Below, in pieces: positions 34,101 through 43,813 of a DNA stretch of 64,000 bases. A program made the translations under genes and the position numbers. The number at the start of each line of letters is the position of its first letter. The stretch's first letter is position 1. This DNA comes from an uncultured Duncaniella sp. (GTDB taxonomy: Bacteria; Bacteroidota; Bacteroidia; Bacteroidales; Muribaculaceae): contig CAJTQR010000001.1 in assembly GCA_910578515.1 (NCBI GenBank), positions 880,583 through 944,582 on the forward strand, written 5' to 3'. The notes under the pieces were generated by a model. It was not told the origin of the DNA. It searched no databases and worked only from the letters and a program-made list of their open reading frames with translations.

Positions 34101-34250
34101 ATGTGCATACTCCCTATGGATTATGCCATTGACTGAGATTTGTTATGCGCTTGATACTTCACTGTTCCACTCGCTTGACAATCTTTAAGTCATGTAATGG
34201 AATCATCTTTAGTTAACCATCTTGAAACATCTATATTTAATACCATAATC

Positions 34251-36113
34251 ATGGCAGAAAAGAAAGAAAAATTGTTTGAACAGTTCCCCCCTGTTTCCAC
34301 CGCCGAGTGGAAAGCCAAGGTGGAAGCTGACCTTAAGGGCGCCCCGTTTGACAAAAAACTGGTATGGCGCACTAACGAAGGCTTCAATCTCCAGCCTATG
34401 TATCGTCTGGAAGATATCGAGGACTTCAAAACCACCAACTCACTTCCCGGCGAATTTCCTTACGTGCGCGGAACCCGCACCGACAACGACTGGCTCACAC
34501 GTCAGGAAATCATAGCCGACACCCCTGCTGAGGCTAATCAGAAAGCTCTCGATGTGCTCACCAAGGGTGTGACCTCTCTCGGTTTCCATGTGGAGGAACC
34601 CACCAAGGAAACTCTTGAGGTGCTTCTTAAAGATATCAATCTTTCAGCTGTGGAGGTCAACTTCACTTGCTGTGTCAAGAAAGCTCTCCCCCTCGCCAAA
34701 GCCCTTGTGGAATATGTCAAGGAACATGGCTGTGCCGAGACTTTCCGTGGCTCAATCGACTTCAACCCCTTCCGCAAACCGCTGCGCAAAGGTGTGGCTT
34801 TTGACCCCGCCACACTCGCTTCAATGGCATGCGAAATCCTCGATGCCGTGAAGGATGTACCCGCACTGCGCGTACTCTCTGTAAACAGCGACATGCTCAG
34901 CAACGCGGGCGCTTACATCTTCCAGGAACTCGGCTACGCATTAGCATGGGGCGCTCAGTGGATGACTCTGCTCACCGAAGCCGGTCGCAGTGCCGACGAA
35001 GTGGCTGCACGCATCAAATTCAACATGGGCGTGTCGTCAAACTTCTTCATGGAGCTCGCTAAATTCCGTGCAGCCCGTATGCTCTGGGCTCAGATTGCAA
35101 AGCAGTATGAGGCATCGGAAGAGGCTTGCAAGATGATGGCTCACGCCGTGACATCACGATTCAACCAGACCCTCTACGATGCTCACGTGAACCTGCTCCG
35201 TAGCCAGACCGAAGCCATGTCAGCAGCTCTTGCAGGTGTTGACTCCATCACAGTCACTCCGTTTGACATGCCTTACAAGCGTCCCGATGAATTCTCTGAA
35301 CGCATCGCACGCAACCAGCAGTTCCTTCTCAAGGAGGAAAGCCACCTCGACAAGGTGATTGACCCTGCAGGCGGTAGCTACTATGTGGAGACCCTCACAG
35401 TAGCAATCTCCAAGGAAGCCTGGAAACTATTCCTCGAAGTGGAGGATAAGGGCGGATTCCTTGCATGCTGCAACGACGACGAGGTTCAGAAAGCTATCCG
35501 TGAAAGCTCTGAAAAACGTCACACCGACGTGGCTCGCCGCAAGGAGATTCTTCTCGGTACCAACCAGTACCCCAACATCAATGAAATGGCTGCTGAAAAG
35601 ATTGTAGAGCTCAACGGTTCTCTTGCATGCGGATGCCACCATCACAGCGACTCATGCGAGACTCCTGCAGGTCTCCCCACCAAGCGTGCCGCAAGCGACT
35701 TCGAGGCTCTGCGTCTTGACACTGAGGCTGCCTCCAACCGTCCCAAGGTGTTCATGCTCACCATCGGCAACCTCGCCATGCGTCTCGCCCGTGCACAGTT
35801 CTCATCCAACTTCTTCGGTTGCGCCGGCTATGAAATCATCGACAACCTCGGCTTCAAGACCGTCGAGGAAGGTGTTGACGCAGCTCTCGAGAAGGGTGCC
35901 GACATTGTGGTGCTCTGCTCAAGCGACGATGAGTATGCCGAACTCGCACCCGCAGCGTTCAAGTATCTTGACGGCCGCGCCGAATTTGTAGTCGCAGGTG
36001 CTCCAGCTTGCATGGACGACCTCAAGGCAGCCGGCATCAACGACTTCGTTCACGTGCGTTGCAACGTACTCGACACTCTCCGTGCCTTCAACGCCAAGCT
36101 TCTCAAAAAGTAA
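34251..36113 (+). CDS. mutA: Methylmalonyl-CoA mutase, small (beta) subunit
   Basis: 620 residues from the ATG at 34251 (MAEKKEKLFEQFPPVSTAEW); an upstream ATG at 34197 adds 18 unlikely residues. A TIM-barrel domain (FRGSIDFNPFRKPLRKG, DKVIDPAGGSYYVETLT) is followed by a B12-binding-like domain that lacks the DxHxxG motif, the mark of the non-catalytic subunit. With MutB it interconverts succinyl-CoA and (R)-methylmalonyl-CoA, a key step of propionate production in Bacteroidales. 24 bp before mutB. Confidence 0.96.
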   Translation: MAEKKEKLFEQFPPVSTAEWKAKVEADLKGAPFDKKLVWRTNEGFNLQPMYRLEDIEDFKTTNSLPGEFPYVRGTRTDNDWLTRQEIIADTPAEANQKALDVLTKGVTSLGFHVEEPTKETLEVLLKDINLSAVEVNFTCCVKKALPLAKALVEYVKEHGCAETFRGSIDFNPFRKPLRKGVAFDPATLASMACEILDAVKDVPALRVLSVNSDMLSNAGAYIFQELGYALAWGAQWMTLLTEAGRSADEVAARIKFNMGVSSNFFMELAKFRAARMLWAQIAKQYEASEEACKMMAHAVTSRFNQTLYDAHVNLLRSQTEAMSAALAGVDSITVTPFDMPYKRPDEFSERIARNQQFLLKEESHLDKVIDPAGGSYYVETLTVAISKEAWKLFLEVEDKGGFLACCNDDEVQKAIRESSEKRHTDVARRKEILLGTNQYPNINEMAAEKIVELNGSLACGCHHHSDSCETPAGLPTKRAASDFEALRLDTEAASNRPKVFMLTIGNLAMRLARAQFSSNFFGCAGYEIIDNLGFKTVEEGVDAALEKGADIVVLCSSDDEYAELAPAAFKYLDGRAEFVVAGAPACMDDLKAAGINDFVHVRCNVLDTLRAFNAKLLKK

Positions 36114-36137
36114 GAACCGTTCAACCCCTATAGAATT

Positions 36138-38273
36138 ATGAAACCCAATTTCAAAGATATTGACATTGTAAAAGACGCATTCGGCGACCTTCACGTCCCC
36201 GAAACTACCGGGGAAGAATGGCTCACCCCCGAACTGATTCCCGTCAAACCCATCTATACAAAGCAGGACCTTGAAGGTCTCGAACACCTGAACTACGTAT
36301 CAGGTATACCCCCCTTCCTCCGCGGTCCGTACAGCGCCATGTACCCGCTGCGCCCCTGGACCATCCGTCAGTACGCCGGATTCTCCACTGCAGCTGAGTC
36401 AAACGCGTTCTACCGCCGTAACCTCGCTTCAGGACAGAAAGGTCTGTCTGTGGCATTTGACCTTGCAACACACCGCGGCTATGACGCTGACCACGAACGT
36501 GTGGTAGGCGACGTCGGTAAGGCCGGTGTGTCAATCTGCTCACTCGAGGACATGAAAGTGCTCTTCGAAGGTATACCCTTGAACAAGATGTCTGTCTCAA
36601 TGACCATGAACGGCGCTGTGCTCCCCGTACTCGCCTTCTACATCAACGCCGGTCTTGAGCAGGGCGCAAAACTCGAGGAAATGGCAGGTACAATCCAGAA
36701 CGACATCCTTAAGGAATTCATGGTGCGTAACACTTACATCTACCCGCCGGAATTCTCTATGCGAATCATCGCCGACATCTTCGAGTACACCTCGCAGAAC
36801 ATGCCGAAGTTCAACTCCATCTCTATCTCCGGCTACCACATGCAGGAAGCGGGCGCTACATGCGACATCGAGCTCGCCTACACTCTCGCCGATGGTCTTG
36901 AATACCTCCGCGCAGGTATCAACGCCGGCATCGATATCGACGCCTTCGCTCCCCGTCTGTCATTCTTCTGGGCAATCGGTATGAACTACTTCATGGAAGT
37001 TGCCAAGATGCGTGCCGCCCGTCTCCTTTGGGCTAAGATTGTGAAGCAATTCAACCCGAAGAACCCCAAATCGCTCGCACTCCGTACCCACTCACAGACT
37101 TCAGGCTGGTCACTCACTGAGCAGGACCCCTTCAACAATGTGGGTCGTACATGTATCGAGGCTATGGGCGCCGCTCTCGGTCACACCCAGTCGCTCCACA
37201 CCAACGCTCTCGACGAGGCTATCGCACTTCCTACCGACTTCTCCGCACGTATTGCCCGCAATACCCAGATTTACATCCAGGAGGAGACCATGGTCACCAA
37301 GCAGGTTGACCCGTGGGGCGGTTCTTACTACGTGGAAGCTCTCACCAACGAAATCGCTCACCGCGCATGGGAACACATCCAGGAAATCGAGAAACTCGGC
37401 GGCATGGCTAAGGCTATCGAGTCAGGTCTCCCCAAAATGCGTATCGAGGAAGCTTCCGCCCGCACTCAGGCCCGCATCGACTCCGGTCGTCAGACCATCG
37501 TGGGTATCAACAAATACCGTCTCGACCACGAGGACCCAATCGACATCCTCGAAATCGACAACACCGAGGTGCGCAAGGACCAGGTGGCTCGTCTGGTCGA
37601 CCTCAAGGCTCACCGCGACGAAGAGGCTGTCAAGAAAGCTCTCGAAGCCATCACCGAATGCGTGCGCACCAAGGAGGGCAACCTCCTCGACCTCGCTGTC
37701 AAGGCTGCAGGTCTCCGCGCCACTCTCGGCGAAATTTCAGATGCCTGCGAAGATGTTGTGGGCAGATATAAAGCAGTAATCAGAACTATTTCAGGCGTGT
37801 ACTCATCAGAAACAAAGCAAGACCCTGACTTCGTGAAAGCTCAGCAGATGTGTGAAGAATTTGCAAAACGCGAAGGTCGTCAACCCCGTATCATGATTGC
37901 CAAGATGGGACAGGACGGTCACGACCGTGGCGCAAAAGTGGTGGCTACCGGTTATGCCGACTGCGGTTTCGACGTCGACATGGGTCCCCTCTTCCAGACT
38001 CCTGCCGAAGCTGCACGTCAGGCTGTGGAAAATGACGTCCACATCCTCGGTGTGTCTTCGCTCGCTGCCGGTCACAAGACTCTCGTGCCTCAGGTGATTG
38101 AAGAACTTAAGAAACTTGGTCGCGACGACATTATGGTGACTGCCGGCGGTGTAATTCCCGCTCAGGACTACGACTTCCTCTACAAGGCAGGCGTGGCTGC
38201 AATCTTCGGCCCCGGCACCCGCATCCCCGTGTCGGCCATCAAGATGCTTGAGCTCCTCAACGGTGAGGAATAA
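36138..38273 (+). CDS. mutB: Methylmalonyl-CoA mutase, large (alpha) subunit
   Basis: 711 residues. The substrate barrel shows PFLRGPYSAMYPLRPWTIRQ and GLSVAFDLATHRGYDADH. The C-terminal cobalamin domain has GQDGHDRGAKV, whose DxHxxG His is the lower axial cobalt ligand, so this is the catalytic subunit. Codon use is strongly C-ending, as for a highly expressed gene. Operon with mutA under the promoter at 34062-34100. Confidence 0.97.
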   Translation: MKPNFKDIDIVKDAFGDLHVPETTGEEWLTPELIPVKPIYTKQDLEGLEHLNYVSGIPPFLRGPYSAMYPLRPWTIRQYAGFSTAAESNAFYRRNLASGQKGLSVAFDLATHRGYDADHERVVGDVGKAGVSICSLEDMKVLFEGIPLNKMSVSMTMNGAVLPVLAFYINAGLEQGAKLEEMAGTIQNDILKEFMVRNTYIYPPEFSMRIIADIFEYTSQNMPKFNSISISGYHMQEAGATCDIELAYTLADGLEYLRAGINAGIDIDAFAPRLSFFWAIGMNYFMEVAKMRAARLLWAKIVKQFNPKNPKSLALRTHSQTSGWSLTEQDPFNNVGRTCIEAMGAALGHTQSLHTNALDEAIALPTDFSARIARNTQIYIQEETMVTKQVDPWGGSYYVEALTNEIAHRAWEHIQEIEKLGGMAKAIESGLPKMRIEEASARTQARIDSGRQTIVGINKYRLDHEDPIDILEIDNTEVRKDQVARLVDLKAHRDEEAVKKALEAITECVRTKEGNLLDLAVKAAGLRATLGEISDACEDVVGRYKAVIRTISGVYSSETKQDPDFVKAQQMCEEFAKREGRQPRIMIAKMGQDGHDRGAKVVATGYADCGFDVDMGPLFQTPAEAARQAVENDVHILGVSSLAAGHKTLVPQVIEELKKLGRDDIMVTAGGVIPAQDYDFLYKAGVAAIFGPGTRIPVSAIKMLELLNGEE

Positions 38274-38393
38274 GACAGTCGGTCATTTACGAGACTGAAT
38301 GTCTCACTCTTATTTTTGAATCATTCAGGTTTGGATAACTTTCCGGGACACCCTCCCGGAAGTTGTCCGAACCTTTTTCAAAACCTACCGGAC

Positions 38394-39563
38394 ATGAATA
38401 ATTTTACATTCTACACCCCCACACGCTACGTCTTCGGACGTGGTGCTGAAGAGCAGGCAGGCGAGCTCACCAAAGCCATGGGCGCCCGTCGTGTAATGAT
38501 AGTCTACGGCATGGGCTCAGCCGTGCGCAGCGGTCTGCTCGACCGCGTCAAGGCATCGCTCAAATCGGCAGGCATCCGCACTGTGGAGCTTGGCGGAGTG
38601 CAACCCAACCCCGTGGATACAAAAGTCTACGAAGGCATTGAGCTGGCGCGCACCGAAGGGATTGACGGACTTGTAGCCGTAGGTGGTGGCTCAGTCATTG
38701 ATACTGCCAAAGCCATAGCATGCGGCGTACCCTACGATGGAGACTTCTGGGACTTCTATTGCGGCAAGAAAACGGTAGAGACAGCCCTCCCTCTCGGCAT
38801 AGTGCTCACCATCCCTGCGGCAGGAAGCGAAGGGAGCGGAAACTCTGTGATAACCAAGCTCGACGGACTTCATAAACTGTCGCTCCGCACCGAATCGGCA
38901 TTGCGCCCTAAATTCGCATGCCTCAACCCCGAGCTGACTTTCTCACTGCCACCCTACCAGACTGCCAGCGGTATCGCCGATATGATGGTACATATCTTGG
39001 AGCGCTACTTCTCCACCACCGAAAATGTCGAGGTGACCGACCGTCTTGCCGAAGGGCTACTCAAGGCTATCATTGAAGAGGCACCCAAGGTGATGGCATC
39101 GCCAACCGACTACGACGCTCGCGCCAATATACTCTGGAGCGGCACCCTCGCCCACAACGGACTGTGTGGCACCGGACGCACTGAGGATTGGGCTTCGCAC
39201 TTCATGGAGCATGAGGTCAGCGCAGTGTATGGTGTGACTCACGGAGCCGGTCTTGCCGCCATTACCCCCGCATGGATGACATATATGGCTCACCACCGCC
39301 CTGCCAAGATAGCACAGTTCGGCCGTAGGGTGTTCGGCATCGACACAGTCGACGACCACGCTGCAGCCCTTCAGGGCATCGGCCGGTTGCGCACATTCTT
39401 CAGCTCACTCGGACTCCCAACTACATTTGCCGAACTCGGCATTGAGTCTCCCGACATAGACCTTCTCGTAGCCAAGCTTCACGAAAACAAGGGCGCACGC
39501 ATAGGAGGCTACTATCCTCTCACAGCCATTGAGACAGCCGAAATCTACCGTCTGGCTCTATGA
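38394..39563 (+). CDS. Iron-containing alcohol dehydrogenase (YqhD/BDH type)
   Basis: 389 residues from the ATG at 38394 (MNNFTFYTPTRYVFGRGAEE), preferred over 38316. Nucleotide-binding GGGSVIDTAKAIA is typical of group III alcohol dehydrogenases. Metal ligands are visible as Asp and His in ADMMVH, His in SHFMEHE and His in THGAGLA. It would reduce aldehydes such as butanal with NAD(P)H; the physiological substrate is unknown. Its end overlaps the convergent gene by 6 bp. Confidence 0.88.
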   Translation: MNNFTFYTPTRYVFGRGAEEQAGELTKAMGARRVMIVYGMGSAVRSGLLDRVKASLKSAGIRTVELGGVQPNPVDTKVYEGIELARTEGIDGLVAVGGGSVIDTAKAIACGVPYDGDFWDFYCGKKTVETALPLGIVLTIPAAGSEGSGNSVITKLDGLHKLSLRTESALRPKFACLNPELTFSLPPYQTASGIADMMVHILERYFSTTENVEVTDRLAEGLLKAIIEEAPKVMASPTDYDARANILWSGTLAHNGLCGTGRTEDWASHFMEHEVSAVYGVTHGAGLAAITPAWMTYMAHHRPAKIAQFGRRVFGIDTVDDHAAALQGIGRLRTFFSSLGLPTTFAELGIESPDIDLLVAKLHENKGARIGGYYPLTAIETAEIYRLAL

Positions 39564-40238
39564 CGTGACCTGCATGCCGCAGTAATCCTCACCGTTCATA
39601 CAGCTCACTCTCGCGGAGAGTGTGAGCCCCTCATCAGCGAGCGCCCCTACCACGGCGCTCGCACTTTTATCTGAGTCTTGTCTTCCATCCGCACTACACT
39701 GCGTTTTCCATCGCTCGCGTTCCGACAGCATGGGTGTGGAAGGTGTATCCTGAACAGCCTCTATCTCTCCCGATGTTTTTTCATCGCGTCCAATCTCCGT
39801 CCCAAGTGTCTCCTCCGCACTGCGGTCGGTATTCTCAGCATCACGATTCTCAATCACTGGAGCAGCTGCAACAGCTTCGACCGGCTCAACAGTTTCGGTT
39901 GACTTAACATTTTTGACTGATGCAACAGCTTCGGCTGCTGCCATACTCTTTCTCCGGGCAGCTCGTTCACGTGCCGCACGTGAGCGTTTTATAGCCCTTT
40001 TGATTTCCGGTTTTATCATTAAGAAGGCGACTTGGGCTTCGATTTCGCAATCCATTATATCGATTGGGTCATCGTTATCATATTCCACAGCCGCGTTAAG
40101 CAACTGTAATGCATCCTCGCAAGCCCAACAATACATGTCTTCCAACGAGTCACGGATGCGGTCTACGAAATCGTTATAGGCTTTCGTTGAAATAGCATAT
40201 CTTTTTTTGTCTGCACTTTTGTAGTCTGTTGTTTCCAT
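39558..40238 (-). CDS. DUF6291-like protein with long disordered tail
   Basis: 226 residues. The first 90 (DFVDRIRDSLEDMYCWACED, AQVAFLMIKPEIKRAIKRSR, ending in an Arg-rich segment) resemble the DUF6291 phage/plasmid replication-associated proteins. The rest is low-complexity Ala/Glu/Thr/Ser-rich (VEPVEAVAAAPVIENRDAEN) and probably disordered. Function unknown, possibly phage- or plasmid-derived. It converges on and slightly overlaps the alcohol dehydrogenase gene. Confidence 0.6.
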   Translation of the reverse strand: METTDYKSADKKRYAISTKAYNDFVDRIRDSLEDMYCWACEDALQLLNAAVEYDNDDPIDIMDCEIEAQVAFLMIKPEIKRAIKRSRAARERAARRKSMAAAEAVASVKNVKSTETVEPVEAVAAAPVIENRDAENTDRSAEETLGTEIGRDEKTSGEIEAVQDTPSTPMLSERERWKTQCSADGRQDSDKSASAVVGALADEGLTLSARVSCMNGEDYCGMQVTS

Positions 40239-40299
40239 AGTTATTATGATTTATGTTGATTAAATAGTTTTTATGATTCGTGTTGATTGATTTGTATTG

Positions 40300-40307
40300 C
40301 AAAGTTA
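40300..40307 (-). promoter_or_regulatory. -7 box (TAACTTTG) of the DUF6291-like gene
   Basis: Exact TAnnTTTG on the minus strand, 61 nt before the start codon. Confidence 0.55.
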
Positions 40308-40400
40308 CACACGCAATTTCCCGAAAAGGTGCGATAATGTCAATCCACAGTAAAAAAATTTCAATGACCGATTTTTGTCATGTATATTGACGGAAAGCCG

Positions 40401-40476
40401 CGATGCAGCGGGATAATTACAACCCTGCATCGATAGGATGGGCTATGGAGCCCATAGGGCGAACATCGCCGCGATG
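40401..40476. repeat. Cluster of three hairpins in a gene-free region
   Basis: CGATGCA 40401-40407 with TGCATCG 40426-40432 (plus GGG/CCC); ATGGGCT 40438-40444 with AGCCCAT 40449-40455; CATCG 40464-40468 with CGATG 40472-40476. It is GC-rich inside an otherwise AT-rich 400-bp gap. Candidate small RNA or REP-like element; no T-run follows. Confidence 0.45.
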
Positions 40477-40540
40477 CGATGGAGTGTGATTAACTGTAAT
40501 ATTTTAAAATCAAAAATCATGAAATAATCAGTTTTTTTAT

Positions 40541-40548
40541 TAATTTTG
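40541..40548 (+). promoter_or_regulatory. -7 box (TAATTTTG) before the lipoprotein remnants
   Basis: Exact TAnnTTTG, upstream of a short 18-codon frame at 40568-40624 and the remnant at 40659. It may still drive the lipoprotein gene at 40802. Confidence 0.5.
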
Positions 40549-40658
40549 CATCATACTTTCAATCATTATGCAAAGTTGCAACAACAAACCGATTCTTCAA
40601 TCCACCAATATCTACGAAGGTTGACTAATCATTTAATCTGAACCAACTTATTAAAATA

Positions 40659-40739
40659 ATGGAAAAACTTTATTTTTACCCCACGGCAACATGCTTGCTT
40701 TTAAGTGCATGTAATACCGACGAAGCCGAAATATTTTAG
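40659..40739 (+). pseudogene. Truncated lipoprotein signal-peptide remnant
   Basis: An ATG opens a 26-codon frame, MEKLYFYPTATCLLLSAC followed by NTDEAEIF and a stop. LLLSAC is a lipobox, so this is the start of a lipoprotein gene cut short. It precedes an intact lipoprotein gene by about 60 nt. Confidence 0.5.
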
Positions 40740-40801
40740 ATACAAGGCTCCAGATATGGTGATTATGACAGAAATTTTGAATATATTTATAATATAAAAT
40801 T

Positions 40802-41377
40802 ATGAGACACAGCGCAATTAAATTTTGGAATGTATTCATCATCAGCATTTTGATGATTACAAACTTCACATCTTGTTCGTCTTATGAACAGGAGGATGAG
40901 ATTGGTACAGAATTTTATTCATTTTCCATGCGTGTGGTTGACGGTAACGGCAACGACCTCCTCACTGAAAGTGCGGTTGAGAGCGCTATTAAAAATGGGC
41001 TACATGCCACTTACAACGATTACGACTACCCACTGATGGATTTCTATTCCGCCAGCGACTATTCATCCCAGATATACGACCTGACAAATGGAAAACCTTG
41101 GAAATATGAATTTTCCGACGAGGATATATGGCAGTTTATTCCGGAGACTCCGATGGGTCTGAAATTCAGAGGATTCCACTCTTCCGGAAATACATTGTTT
41201 TTCGGCTGCCTCCCTTACAGCGGAACCCATACCTTGGTTATACATTGGAGCGACGGAAAGACTGATGTGCTTGAGATGACCCGAAATGTTGACGGGAAAG
41301 GTAAGGTTTCTTATATCCGCAAACTTAACGGCACCCAAACGGCGGATGATTTTATAATTGTCAGAGATGCTCTTTAA
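40802..41377 (+). CDS. Hypothetical lipoprotein
   Basis: 191 residues with a lipoprotein signal peptide (lipobox NFTSC at about residue 25). The mature part is acidic and beta-rich (YSFSMRVVDGNGNDLLTES, THTLVIHWSDGKTDVLEM), as in many Bacteroidales surface lipoproteins. No named family is recognised. The frame continues beyond its TAA stop for a further 94 codons, listed separately, so the gene may be shortened. Confidence 0.65.
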   Translation: MRHSAIKFWNVFIISILMITNFTSCSSYEQEDEIGTEFYSFSMRVVDGNGNDLLTESAVESAIKNGLHATYNDYDYPLMDFYSASDYSSQIYDLTNGKPWKYEFSDEDIWQFIPETPMGLKFRGFHSSGNTLFFGCLPYSGTHTLVIHWSDGKTDVLEMTRNVDGKGKVSYIRKLNGTQTADDFIIVRDAL

Positions 41378-41662
41378 AGACATATCTATCCCCCTACACT
41401 TTACAATATTTACAATACTGTCTTAGGATTATTGCCCGAGGATACTGAATTCTATACATCTTATATTGAGATAGCCCGGGTCTTTGAACGTTACTCTGCC
41501 AGTAGCAAACCACTGTATGATGTCGCTACGGTGCTTATAACACGTAATGATGACAGTGTGCTTGATGATTATGGTATCAGACAGTTGGTTGACAGGCTGC
41601 CTGAAAACACGTCTTTGAATATAAACAGATTGATAAATAATTACCGTATCATAGGCTTATAA
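41378..41662 (+). pseudogene. Open frame continuing in-frame after the lipoprotein stop codon
   Basis: Directly after the TAA at 41375-41377 the same frame stays open for 94 codons to 41662. It has no ATG near its start (only a TTG at 41432). The residues (PEDTEFYTSYIEIARVFERY, LITRNDDSVLDDYGIRQLVD) look protein-like. Either a stop mutation split one longer gene or a separate gene lost its start. I do not recognise the family. Confidence 0.4.
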
Positions 41663-41772
41663 TTAAACTGATTCAGGTTGGATTGAGTGATGTTTTGATG
41701 GCTTTTCGTTAAATAAATGTAATTAAACTGTTAAAAAGATGATAATTAACTAAATACCCATGCTTTAGTCAC

Positions 41773-41780
41773 TATCTTTG
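41773..41780 (+). promoter_or_regulatory. -7 box (TATCTTTG) of the lipoprotein gene at 41853
   Basis: Exact TAnnTTTG, 72 nt before the start codon; no clear TTG at the usual distance. Confidence 0.55.
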
Positions 41781-41852
41781 TAATTAAAACCAATCATAAA
41801 ACCATCACTCAAAACCGACCTGATTTTAACAGAACTAACAATCCAAGAATAT

Positions 41853-42644
41853 ATGAAAACGAATAAACACATCCATTGGCTTATTATGTTTGTTTTGGCG
41901 CTTATTCCTGTATCGCTATGCTCATGCAGCGATGATGATGAGGATGAAGGTCAATCATCGTGGGGATATCCAGATGTTGAGCCGCCGACTGATGCTATGA
42001 AGCTAAACATGATGAACGAATCGCACGGAAAATCGCTGTTGGGAAATACTGACGTCTATCTTTCAGATGGAAAGAATTTCGTCAGTGAAGGAGATTATCT
42101 AATCGGAGTACCTGAGAACCCCAGAAATGATTTCCATCCTTACACGTTAGATTTATCTCAATTATTCTCAGAAGTCTCCGTCACCACTAAAACTGTATAT
42201 AGACTTTTCCCAAAAGACAATATTCATAGATTTCCAAGCGGGTATAAAGCATTGGAACATGGCACGGTATACGTAAACGCCTATGTAGCTTCCTGGATTA
42301 AGAAGAGTAAAAAAATAGTCGGTGCCAATGTTTTTTTTAAAGAATATGTATTTAATGACCTTGTGCCCTATACCGCAAAAATTTATCTAAATTCATCAAC
42401 ACGACCTCACGAAAAAGTAGAGAATATATTGCGTTATGGAGGTGATGAAATTGAAATAATATCTGTCACTCCTGCTCTTGGGGATTTTCAGGTAATCAAA
42501 AAAAGTAATCAACTTATAACTATCACTACTTTCGGACCGATAAGTTTGGAAATAATAGTATACGTGCGAAATGTCATGGTGTATGGCGTACAACATGTCA
42601 TCATCACCCCTGGTGCGCCAAACGATGGCTCAATTACCGATTAA
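41853..42644 (+). CDS. Hypothetical lipoprotein
   Basis: 263 residues with a lipoprotein signal peptide (VSLCSC, Cys at about 25) followed by an acidic Asp/Glu stretch (SDDDEDEGQSS), the usual surface-export type signal of Bacteroidetes lipoproteins. The rest is beta-rich, with TVYRLFPKDNIHRFPSGY and a hydrophobic C-terminal part. No family recognised with confidence. AT-rich relative to fabI next door. Confidence 0.65.
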   Translation: MKTNKHIHWLIMFVLALIPVSLCSCSDDDEDEGQSSWGYPDVEPPTDAMKLNMMNESHGKSLLGNTDVYLSDGKNFVSEGDYLIGVPENPRNDFHPYTLDLSQLFSEVSVTTKTVYRLFPKDNIHRFPSGYKALEHGTVYVNAYVASWIKKSKKIVGANVFFKEYVFNDLVPYTAKIYLNSSTRPHEKVENILRYGGDEIEIISVTPALGDFQVIKKSNQLITITTFGPISLEIIVYVRNVMVYGVQHVIITPGAPNDGSITD

Positions 42645-42753
42645 GGAGGCGGTCATGGTATCCAGAGGAATGTCATGGCCGGTTTGATGTCCAAAAGGTA
42701 CTGCCGGATGATAATGACTAACGGATGGATTTTAGAAATTCGCGGGAAATTCG

Positions 42754-42761
42754 TAACTTTG
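42754..42761 (+). promoter_or_regulatory. -7 box (TAACTTTG) of fabI
   Basis: Exact TAnnTTTG, 60 nt before fabI. Confidence 0.6.
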
Positions 42762-42821
42762 CCGCCGGTTACGCCCGGACGGGCTTTGACCGACTAACAT
42801 TCACAATAATATATTGTACGT

Positions 42822-43679
42822 ATGAGTTACAACCTTCTTAAAGGAAAGCGCGGCGTGATTTTCGGTGCGCTCAACGACAAGAGTATAGCCTGGAAAGTGG
42901 CTGAGAAAGCTGTAGAGGAAGGCGCTACAATCACTCTGTCAAACACACCCGTGGCTGTGCGCATGGGTGAGGTAAGCGAACTTGGCAAAAAACTCAATGC
43001 CGAGGTTATCCCTGCCGACGCCACCAATGTGGACGACCTTGAAATGGTGTTTCAGAAATCCATGGAAATTCTCGGGGGCAAGATTGACTTCGTGCTCCAC
43101 TCCATAGGCATGTCGCCAAACGTGCGCAAGAAACGCCTCTATGACGACATAGATTACGACTTGCTCAACAAGACTCTCGACATCTCGGCCGTGTCATTTC
43201 ACAAGATGATACAGAGCGCCAAGAAGCTCGACGCCATCAACGACTACGGTAGCATCCTTGCCCTAAGCTATATCGCAGCCCAGCGCACCATGTTCGGTTA
43301 CAACGACATGGCCGACGCAAAGGCTCTGCTTGAGTCAATAGCACGCAGCTTCGGATATATCTACGGCCGCGAAAAGCATGTGAGAATCAACACTATCTCC
43401 CAGTCACCCACAGCCACCACTGCCGGTAGCGGCGTGAAAGGTATGGAATCGCTGATGGACTTCGCCAACCGCATGTCGCCCCTTGGCAACGCTGACGCTG
43501 ACGAATGTGCCGATTACTGCATCGTGATGTTCAGCGACCTCACCCGCAAGGTGACCATGCAGAACCTCTATCACGACGGTGGTTTCTCAAGCATGGGTAT
43601 GAGCCTCCGTGCCATGGACCAGTATGAGAAGAGCTTTGACCAATACCGCAATCCTGACGGTACCATCCAGTATGGTTAA
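42822..43679 (+). CDS. fabI: Enoyl-[acyl-carrier-protein] reductase (NADH)
   Basis: 285 residues of the short-chain dehydrogenase fold in its FabI form: GKRGVIFGALNDKSIAWKVA for cofactor binding, DFVLHSIGMSP, and the catalytic Tyr-x6-Lys in YNDMADAK. It carries out the last reduction in each round of fatty-acid elongation. Single-gene unit with its own promoter and terminator. Confidence 0.96.
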   Translation: MSYNLLKGKRGVIFGALNDKSIAWKVAEKAVEEGATITLSNTPVAVRMGEVSELGKKLNAEVIPADATNVDDLEMVFQKSMEILGGKIDFVLHSIGMSPNVRKKRLYDDIDYDLLNKTLDISAVSFHKMIQSAKKLDAINDYGSILALSYIAAQRTMFGYNDMADAKALLESIARSFGYIYGREKHVRINTISQSPTATTAGSGVKGMESLMDFANRMSPLGNADADECADYCIVMFSDLTRKVTMQNLYHDGGFSSMGMSLRAMDQYEKSFDQYRNPDGTIQYG

Positions 43680-43762
43680 TCATTCCGTTTGAGGGCAGCG
43701 GTCAACGCATACCGACCTATCCCCCCTCACTACGGATAGCCGGCAGATTTGTCGACGAATAG

Positions 43763-43803
43763 TCCTCACAGTCCCCGCATACGGGTGATTGTGAGGATTT
43801 TTT
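43763..43803 (+). terminator. Terminator after fabI
   Basis: TCCTCACA (43763-43770) pairs with TGTGAGGA (43790-43797), followed by six T; an inner CCCCG/CGGGT pairing extends it. Confidence 0.85.
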
Positions 43804-43813
43804 CATGAATTGA

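Noticed and set aside
34101..34250. Cobalamin riboswitch before the B12-dependent mutAB
   Set aside because: The 150-nt leader is too short and shows no B12-box-like sequence.
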